From Lachnospiraceae bacterium UBA7225 (GTDB lineage: Bacteria > Bacillota > Clostridia > Lachnospirales > Lachnospiraceae), in the NCBI GenBank assembly GCA_002473385.1, contig DKTR01000043.1, positions 1-11,866 of the forward strand: 11,866 nucleotides of DNA, written 5' to 3'. The notes under the pieces are model-generated. The model searched no databases and had not been told where the DNA came from. It worked only from the letters and a program-made list of their open reading frames with translations. The position numbers were made by a program, and so were the translations under genes. Every line of letters begins with the position of its first letter. Positions within the stretch are counted from its first letter, which is position 1. Below, in pieces: positions 7,510 through 11,866 of this stretch.

Positions 7510-8586
7510 TTATGCCTTTTCCTGCGGCTGCTCCCCGACTTTGGAGATCAGAATACAGTTCGGTGTATCGATTCTGATTGGTCTTCCTTTCATCACCAGC
7601 AGACCTCTTTCATAATCAATAGTAAAAAAACGGATTTCATTTGATTCGTGATTAAGTGTTACCAGCGTCTTTTCATCCGGGAACACATCAATGTCCTTCG
7701 GATATTTGCCGCTGATTGGTAATGACAGTACCTTCGAAAGCATGCCCGTTTCCTGGTCGATCGCAAAAATAGAGACGCTGTTGTCTCCCGCCGATGAGGT
7801 ATAAAGATATCTTCCGCTTGGCGCTATGCGCAGACCGGAGCAGGCGCAGCGCAGCTCCTTTTTATCCATGCGGGAATCTACCTTCTGAAGCAGCTCAAAC
7901 TTCGGCAGCTTTCCGCTTCCGTCATAAGCGTACACCAGTATCTCATTGCTCAGTTCACAGTTGACATACGCAAATCTGCCATCCTTGCTGAAGCGGATCA
8001 GACGCGGACCGGATTCCAGCTCACAGCGCAGCACATCCAGCAGCTTTAATTTCCCGCTGGTCGGATTTACACTATAAATGTTGATATGGTCGATACCACA
8101 ATCTACCACGCAAAGGAATTTCTGTTCCGGTGTCGGCATGACACAGCTGATATGCGGGCGGAAGTTCCGCTCTGCCACGCTGAAGAGCCCCTTGTGGAAA
8201 ATCCCATCCATCACGCTTCCCAGACGTCCGTCCCTGTGCGTATGGACAACTGTCACCTTACCGTCATGATAGCCCGCAACAAACAAAAACTTTCCACGAT
8301 GGTCTGTCGAGAGAAAGCAGCCTCTCATACCGTCGATGCCGACTTTGTTGATCGGCGTAAGATTTCCTGTCTCCTGGTCTATTTTTAATACTTCCACGCC
8401 CTCGTCCGCAATGGAATACAAATATTTTCCGTTATCTGATTTTGTAAGATGTGAGGCATTATTTACCGGAACAACATCACGCTCCGTCATATAACCGTTT
8501 TCCACGTCCAGATCATATACATGAACACCTACACTGCTGCCATGCGTATAGGTTCCGACATACGCTACATATTTCTCTTTGTCCAT
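7510..8586 (-). CDS. Lactonase-family seven-bladed beta-propeller protein (YbhE/Pgl-like)
   Basis: This 358-aa protein has no signal peptide and fits the lactonase beta-propeller family, whose best-known member is the YbhE-type 6-phosphogluconolactonase that hydrolyses 6-phosphogluconolactone. Repeated propeller blades are visible: strands such as NGKYLYSIA, RGKFLFVAG, EQKFLCVVD, DGRFAYVNC, SGRYLYTSS and DEKTLVTLN, each followed by a short turn and a V/I-x-V/I-x-x-x-D edge strand. The N-terminal YVGTYTHGSSVGVHVYDLD opening and PHISCVMPTPEQKFLCVVDCG are typical. The ATG follows AAAGGA. It has its own promoter within the end of the upstream subtilase gene. No other pentose-phosphate gene is adjacent, and many family members are untested, so the exact substrate is not certain. 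Confidence 0.88.
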   Translation of the reverse strand: MDKEKYVAYVGTYTHGSSVGVHVYDLDVENGYMTERDVVPVNNASHLTKSDNGKYLYSIADEGVEVLKIDQETGNLTPINKVGIDGMRGCFLSTDHRGKFLFVAGYHDGKVTVVHTHRDGRLGSVMDGIFHKGLFSVAERNFRPHISCVMPTPEQKFLCVVDCGIDHINIYSVNPTSGKLKLLDVLRCELESGPRLIRFSKDGRFAYVNCELSNEILVYAYDGSGKLPKFELLQKVDSRMDKKELRCACSGLRIAPSGRYLYTSSAGDNSVSIFAIDQETGMLSKVLSLPISGKYPKDIDVFPDEKTLVTLNHESNEIRFFTIDYERGLLVMKGRPIRIDTPNCILISKVGEQPQEKA

Positions 8587-8628
8587 AACCGTCCGTCCTT
8601 TCTGCCGCTTCGCACGGCTCCTTTGTAT

Positions 8629-8657
8629 AATATAACATAATTCTATTCATTTGTTAA
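8629..8657 (-). promoter_or_regulatory. Promoter for the lactonase-family gene
   Basis: On the minus strand TTAACA (8652-8657), a 17-bp spacer and TATATT (8629-8634) match the sigma-A consensus at five of six positions each. A TG one base upstream of the -10 box gives an extended -10. The -35 lies within the last codons of the subtilase gene, so the lactonase-family gene can be expressed independently of the protease. Confidence 0.7.
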
Positions 8658-9530
8658 GAAGATTCTGCAAAATCTGCCTATGTTCAGAAGCCCCCATCCC
8701 TGTCTGCTGTGCGGCCAGCCGAGATTATCCGCTGTTTCCATCAGACGCATTTTTACTTCCACATTTGTAAGCCACGGCTCCCTGGATAAAAGCAGTGCCA
8801 CTGCCCCTGAAACCATCGGTGTTGCCATAGAAGTGCCGCTTTTGCGGCAGTATGCCGGCTGCCCCTTCTGCCACAGTGCATTGCAGGACATAATCCCGGA
8901 ACCGGGTGCCACCACATCCGGCTTACAGACACAGTTTTTTGTCGGTCCTCTTCCGGAATATACCGGCGCGGAATCGTCAGATGACCCGACGGTAATCACC
9001 TTCCGGCTGTTTCCGGGTGCTGTGATCGTCTGCGGCAGCGGTCCCATATTTCCCGCCGCAACCACGACTACGATTCCCGCATCCCATGCATCCTCTACCG
9101 CTTTCACCAGCAGTTCATCCCTGGCATCACCCTCTTTTACGGTACCGACAGAGATGTTCATCACCCGGATAGCGTATTTCTCCCGGTGCCGTATTACCCA
9201 GCGGATGCCATTGATGACATCGCCCCGTCTGCCGTTGCCGTTCCGGTCCAGAACCTTTAGATGTACGATTTTTGTTTCCGGGGCAATTCCCCGAAAATTC
9301 CGTGACAGGGAACCGTTTCCTGCGAGAATCCCGGTCACATGCGTTCCATGTCCGTAATCATCATACGGTGACGGATGCCCGCCGACAAAATCCCTGAAAC
9401 AGATCAGACGGCCTGCATAGTCCGGATGCTGCGCCGCACCAGTATCCAGCACCGCTACCGTAATACCCTTTCCGGTAATCCCCATCGCCCACACTTCCTC
9501 TGCATGAATAATTTTTCTCGCTCTGTTCAT
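8643..9530 (-). CDS. Compact subtilisin-like serine protease (S8 family)
   Basis: This 295-aa subtilase consists of little more than the catalytic domain. The full site is present: VAVLDTGAAQHPD (Asp29), YGHGTHVTGILAG (His61), VVVAAGN (oxyanion Asn161) and SGTSMATPMVSGA (Ser234). GIAPETKIVHLKVLD and NISVG are further subtilase landmarks. There is no signal peptide, no membrane segment and only about 20 residues before the domain, so it looks intracellular and without a propeptide, as in bacterial intracellular or AprX-type subtilisins (inference). I chose the ATG at 9530 because AGGAGG lies 5 nt upstream; an in-frame ATG at 9575 would add 15 residues but has no such site close by. It is divergent from the CspA-like protease and upstream of the lactonase-family gene. 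Substrate unknown. Confidence 0.92.
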   Translation of the reverse strand: MNRARKIIHAEEVWAMGITGKGITVAVLDTGAAQHPDYAGRLICFRDFVGGHPSPYDDYGHGTHVTGILAGNGSLSRNFRGIAPETKIVHLKVLDRNGNGRRGDVINGIRWVIRHREKYAIRVMNISVGTVKEGDARDELLVKAVEDAWDAGIVVVVAAGNMGPLPQTITAPGNSRKVITVGSSDDSAPVYSGRGPTKNCVCKPDVVAPGSGIMSCNALWQKGQPAYCRKSGTSMATPMVSGAVALLLSREPWLTNVEVKMRLMETADNLGWPHSRQGWGLLNIGRFCRIFLTNE

Positions 9531-9535
9531 GGAAT

Positions 9536-9541
9536 CCTCCT
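9536..9541 (-). promoter_or_regulatory. Ribosome binding site deciding the 295-aa subtilase start
   Basis: AGGAGG on the minus strand stands 5 nt before the ATG at 9528-9530. This is the strongest ribosome site near the gene and argues against the upstream in-frame ATG at 9575. Confidence 0.75.
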
Positions 9542-9623
9542 GCCATAAAACCTGTCTGCCCATCTCCGGCCGCATGCTGTTCTCCCCCTGTCAGACATCA
9601 CGATACCCGGATAAATATACGGT

Positions 9624-9653
9624 ATTATATGAACAAAAGGAAAATGCTGTCAC
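9624..9653 (-). promoter_or_regulatory. Promoter for the 295-aa subtilase
   Basis: On the minus strand GTGACA (9648-9653), an 18-bp spacer and a perfect TATAAT (9624-9629) precede the gene, leaving a leader of about 87 nt. The rest of the 181-bp divergent region holds no further gene. For the plus-strand protease only weak -10-like strings (TATAGA at 9672, TAGAAT at 9674) are visible without a well-spaced -35, and no obvious sporulation sigma-factor site was found. Confidence 0.55.
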
Positions 9654-9711
9654 AAAACCCGATTCCGGACGTATAGAATACTATAGAAAAAAAGAAAGAA
9701 GGAAACATCCT

Positions 9712-11427
9712 ATGCCGGAACCCTCCATACAGGATAAGGTATATTCCAATGATTTTTTTGATGCCATTCTTCCTGTCACCATTTCCAGCGAAAATTTTCT
9801 TAATGCCTATGCGCATCTCGGCGCACAGTACTTTGGCGCACGCTTCGGTATGATTCATCTGCGCAATATCCCCGGCAGTCTGCCGCAGGGCATCAATTAT
9901 TCTCTGACGCCAAAGCTCTTTACCACACTGGACACAACCAGCCTGGAGGTATCCGGAATTCTGCGCGTCCAGATGCAGCCCTCCCTCGGCTACCGTGGTG
10001 AAGGCATCATCCTCGGCTTTCTGGATACGGGCATCGACTATACGCTGGATGCCTTCCGTACGCTCTCCGGCGATACACGCATTCTCGGCATCTGGGATCA
10101 GACGCGTCCCTCCGAAAATCCGCCTTTTGATATGGGTTACGGCACCGGTTACACATATGAGGATATCAACCGCGCTCTGCGCTCGGATAATCCCTATGAG
10201 ATTGTCCGGCAGCGGGACGAGGACGGGCACGGAACCTTCGTGGCCGGTGTCGCCGCCGGAAGCGAAGATATTTCCGGCAGTTTCACCGGCGCTGCACCCG
10301 CCAGTGGAATCGCCATGGTAAAATTAAAGCCTGCCAAACAGAATCTGCGCGATTATTTTCTTATCCGGGACGATGCTGTCGCTTTCCAGGAATCTGATAT
10401 CATGATGGGACTGCGCTATCTGCTCTCTCTTTCGGCAAGCTATAACCTGCCGCTTGTCATCTGTATCAGCCTTGGAACAAACCAGGGAGATCATAGCGGA
10501 AATTCTCCCCTGGAGCGCTATCTTTCCTTCGTTCTGGATTATCTTGGCTGCTTCTGTGTGGCAGCGGCAGGCAATGAAACCGGCCTGGCACATCATTTTT
10601 ATCAGGCGCAGTCCTTCTCTCTTATCTCGCCAGGCACAGAGCTTCTGATAGACGAGGACACTGATGGGCTGTTTCTGGAGATCTGGGCAGATTCTCCCGA
10701 TCTGTACGGGGTTTCCATAACCTCCCCGCTTGGCGAGACAATTCCGCGGATTCCCCCGAGGCCGGGCACACGCAGCACCTATAGCTTTATTGCAGAGCGC
10801 ACCGTTCTGGAGGTGTCCTATGAGATTGCAGAATACACCTCCGGCGCACAGCTTATCATCCTGCGCTTTTTAAATCCTACTCCCGGTATATGGCGGATCA
10901 GCGTCTCGAGCGCACAGACACCGCTCGGCTCTTTTCATATGTGGCTCCCAGTCGACGGCTTCATCTCTCCCGGCACAGTCTTTTTGGATCCGAATCCCTA
11001 TACCACACTCACCATCCCCTCCACGGATGAATCCGTCATCACTATCAGCACTTATGATGCCTACACCAGCAGCCTGTATATACACTCCGGCCGCGGCAAT
11101 ACCCGGACCGGCATGATCAAACCGGATATCACTGCACCCGGGGTGGAGGTTTTTGGTCCGGCAACAAACCCGCACAGTAATCTGCCGCCATTGAATCCCT
11201 ACACCCGCCGTACCGGCTCCTCTGCAGCCGCTGCCATTACCGCCGGCGCCATAGCTCTGCTGCTCAATTGGAACCAGGATCAGCCCTCGCCACAATTTAT
11301 CACAAACCGCTCGGTAAAAGATTATCTGACACGCGGGGCTGTCCGCCAGAACGGTGTCGTGTATCCAAATCGCGAGTGGGGCTACGGCACCCTGAATCTT
11401 TACCGGATTTTTGAAACTCTCATGTAA
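9712..11427 (+). CDS. CspA-like subtilisin-family protease (S8)
   Basis: This 571-aa subtilase is of the Clostridia CspA-like class. In that class some members (CspB, CspA, CspC) act in spore germination, while many others have no known job. The N-terminal ~90 residues look like an intramolecular prodomain, ending near the LFTTLDTTSLEVSGI stretch that leads into the catalytic domain. Active site: GFLDTGIDYT (Asp105), DEDGHGTFVAGV (His173), VAAAGNET (Asn288) and TGSSAAAAITAG (Ser504, the usual GTSMA read here as GSSAA). Between Asn288 and Ser504 is a long insert (about 300-430) of beta-rich sequence, matching the jellyroll insert of this class. No signal peptide. The ATG is supported by GAAGGAAA about 8 nt upstream; the frame stays open to 9529 but that extension overlaps the divergent gene and has no ribosome site. 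It probably shares a transcript with the small Cys-rich gene downstream. Confidence 0.9.
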   Translation: MPEPSIQDKVYSNDFFDAILPVTISSENFLNAYAHLGAQYFGARFGMIHLRNIPGSLPQGINYSLTPKLFTTLDTTSLEVSGILRVQMQPSLGYRGEGIILGFLDTGIDYTLDAFRTLSGDTRILGIWDQTRPSENPPFDMGYGTGYTYEDINRALRSDNPYEIVRQRDEDGHGTFVAGVAAGSEDISGSFTGAAPASGIAMVKLKPAKQNLRDYFLIRDDAVAFQESDIMMGLRYLLSLSASYNLPLVICISLGTNQGDHSGNSPLERYLSFVLDYLGCFCVAAAGNETGLAHHFYQAQSFSLISPGTELLIDEDTDGLFLEIWADSPDLYGVSITSPLGETIPRIPPRPGTRSTYSFIAERTVLEVSYEIAEYTSGAQLIILRFLNPTPGIWRISVSSAQTPLGSFHMWLPVDGFISPGTVFLDPNPYTTLTIPSTDESVITISTYDAYTSSLYIHSGRGNTRTGMIKPDITAPGVEVFGPATNPHSNLPPLNPYTRRTGSSAAAAITAGAIALLLNWNQDQPSPQFITNRSVKDYLTRGAVRQNGVVYPNREWGYGTLNLYRIFETLM

Positions 11428-11485
11428 CACTCCGGAACCCATCTGCATATTTTGAACTGTAAAGAAAATTCATGGAGGATTTATC

Positions 11486-11743
11486 ATGAGTGATTTAACA
11501 GCTACAAACTGCGGATGCGGATGCGAAAACAACTGTGACAACGGCTGCGGAAACGGACGTTCTATTTTCGGCGGAGACTGCGGATGCTCGATCCTGTGGA
11601 TTCTGATCCTGTTATCTCTGTTTAGCAATAATGGTTTTGGCGGATGCGACAACGGTTGCGATAACAACAACTGCTGCTGGATCATCCTCCTCCTGCTGTT
11701 CTGCTGCAATGGTAATGGCTTCAACTTCGGAGGCTGCTGCTAA
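11486..11743 (+). CDS. Small Cys/Gly/Asn-rich protein (resembles 'chorion class high-cysteine' family)
   Basis: This 85-aa protein has 15 cysteines (C9, 11, 13, 17, 21, 32, 34, 54, 58, 63, 64, 73, 74, 84, 85) and many Gly and Asn. A strong GGAGG 7 nt before the ATG, and the sustained composition, make it a real gene. It is built as two similar halves: CDNGC at 17-21 and again at 54-58, each followed by more Cys, then a short hydrophobic run (about 35-46 and 65-72) and an Asn-Gly-Phe-Gly-Gly type linker (48-53 and 75-83). It recalls small proteins labelled 'chorion class high-cysteine' in Lachnospiraceae genomes; that label is from memory and conveys no known function. The hydrophobic runs are too short for ordinary membrane spans (12 and 8 residues). 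It might be a surface, spore-coat or metal-binding structural protein (inference only). It lies 58 bp after the CspA-like gene with no terminator or clear promoter between. Confidence 0.85.
   Translation: MSDLTATNCGCGCENNCDNGCGNGRSIFGGDCGCSILWILILLSLFSNNGFGGCDNGCDNNNCCWIILLLLFCCNGNGFNFGGCC
11534..11736 (+). repeat. Internal duplication in the Cys-rich gene (111-bp period)
   Basis: The string TGTGACAACGGCTGCGG at 11534-11550 recurs in diverged form as TGCGACAACGGTTGCGA from 11645, exactly 111 bp (37 codons) later and in the same frame. The hydrophobic run and Gly-rich linker repeat in the same order. Confidence 0.65.
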
Positions 11744-11753
11744 TCTCTTTCCC

Positions 11754-11775
11754 TCCGGCTCCTGACGGAGCCGGA
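11754..11775 (+). other. Strong hairpin after the Cys-rich gene
   Basis: A 9-bp perfect stem (TCCGGCTCC at 11754-11762, GGAGCCGGA at 11767-11775) with loop TGAC lies 10 bp past the stop codon. It is followed by AAAA, not by a T-run, so it is probably a 3' stabilising or first-stage element before the true terminator. Confidence 0.6.
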
Positions 11776-11779
11776 AAAG

Positions 11780-11803
11780 CCCGGCTTAACCGCCGGGTTT
11801 TTT
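11780..11803 (+). terminator. Intrinsic terminator for the protease / Cys-rich transcript
   Basis: Stem CCCGGC (11780-11785) and GCCGGG (11792-11797) with a 6-nt loop is followed directly by six T (11798-11803). Flanking A residues on the left can pair with the T-run, and in reverse a CTTTT tract follows, so it may act in both directions. Confidence 0.85.
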
Positions 11804-11808
11804 GTGTC

Positions 11809-11829
11809 AGATCCCGCTTTGCGGGATCT
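11809..11829. other. Third hairpin in the 3' cluster
   Basis: A 9-bp perfect stem AGATCCCGC/GCGGGATCT (11809-11817 and 11821-11829) with loop TTT. On the plus strand a T-run comes only about 12 bp later (11841-11846), so it could be a backup terminator. A small GGTTC/GAACC palindrome at 11851-11862 follows; nothing else is visible up to the window end. Confidence 0.55.
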
Positions 11830-11866
11830 CTTTATGCAGCTTTTTTCTAGGTTCGTGAACCGCCCC

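Noticed and set aside
9529..9711. N-terminal extension of the CspA-like protease to 632 aa
   Set aside because: The extension would overlap the divergent subtilase and its promoter and has no ribosome site; the ATG at 9712 does.
9625..10230. Open frame of 201 codons antisense to the CspA-like gene
   Set aside because: It overlaps the catalytic Asp region of the real gene and has no ribosome site or family features.
10870..11448. Gly-rich open frame of 192 codons antisense to the 3' part of the CspA-like gene
   Set aside because: It mirrors the real reading frame that carries the catalytic Ser, and no family features are seen.
11470..11724. Pro/Gln/Leu-rich open frame antisense to the Cys-rich gene
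   Set aside because: The plus-strand frame has a strong GGAGG site and a repeat structure; the antisense frame is just the complement of Gly/Asn/Cys codons.
1..11866. CRISPR array, tRNA, rRNA, insertion sequence or phage remnant
   Set aside because: No regularly spaced repeats, cloverleaf-like genes, transposase motifs or terminal inverted repeats were seen on reading both strands.

Overview
The window reads as chromosomal DNA from a low-to-mid GC Gram-positive of the Clostridia, most likely Lachnospiraceae. Three things point there: strong AGGAGG-type ribosome binding sites, sigma-A style promoters with 17-18 bp spacers, and the set of families present (a CspA-like S8 protease with a long insert, an LtaS-type synthase, and a tiny Cys/Gly/Asn-rich protein of the kind often seen in gut Lachnospiraceae). 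This assignment is inference, because there is no rRNA or other phylogenetic marker. I see no tRNA, CRISPR array, insertion sequence, phage gene or attachment site.

Left block (1-6262, all minus strand, transcribed right to left). A rhomboid-fold membrane protein with a C-terminal zinc-ribbon-like tail (5340-6194) is followed closely by an LtaS-family phosphoglycerol transferase (3424-5310). Next come nagB and nagA (2605-3342 and 1441-2571), which turn N-acetylglucosamine-6-phosphate into fructose-6-phosphate. The block ends with a MetY-type O-acetylhomoserine sulfhydrylase (103-1386). The gaps are 29, 81, 33 and 54 bp. The first two genes look like an envelope unit driven by a consensus promoter at 6233-6261. 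nagBA is a classic amino-sugar pair. metY may be co-transcribed with it or may have its own unseen promoter.

Middle (6276-7500, plus strand). A complete chorismate synthase gene (aroC) stands alone between its own sigma-A promoter and a textbook intrinsic terminator. Its promoter lies back to back with the rhomboid-fold gene promoter.

Right block (7510-11866). A beta-propeller lactonase-family protein (7510-8586, minus) has its own promoter inside the 3' end of a compact 295-aa subtilase (8643-9530, minus). Divergent from that subtilase, across 181 bp, is a second and quite different subtilase of the CspA-like class (9712-11427, plus; 571 aa with a prodomain-like N-terminus and a large insert). 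Both proteases keep their catalytic Asp, His, Asn and Ser. After a 58 bp gap with no terminator comes an 85-aa protein with 15 cysteines that is visibly an internal duplication. A cluster of hairpins closes the window. The protease pair plus the Cys-rich mini-protein is the part most worth a second look. The rest is largely ordinary housekeeping and envelope metabolism.
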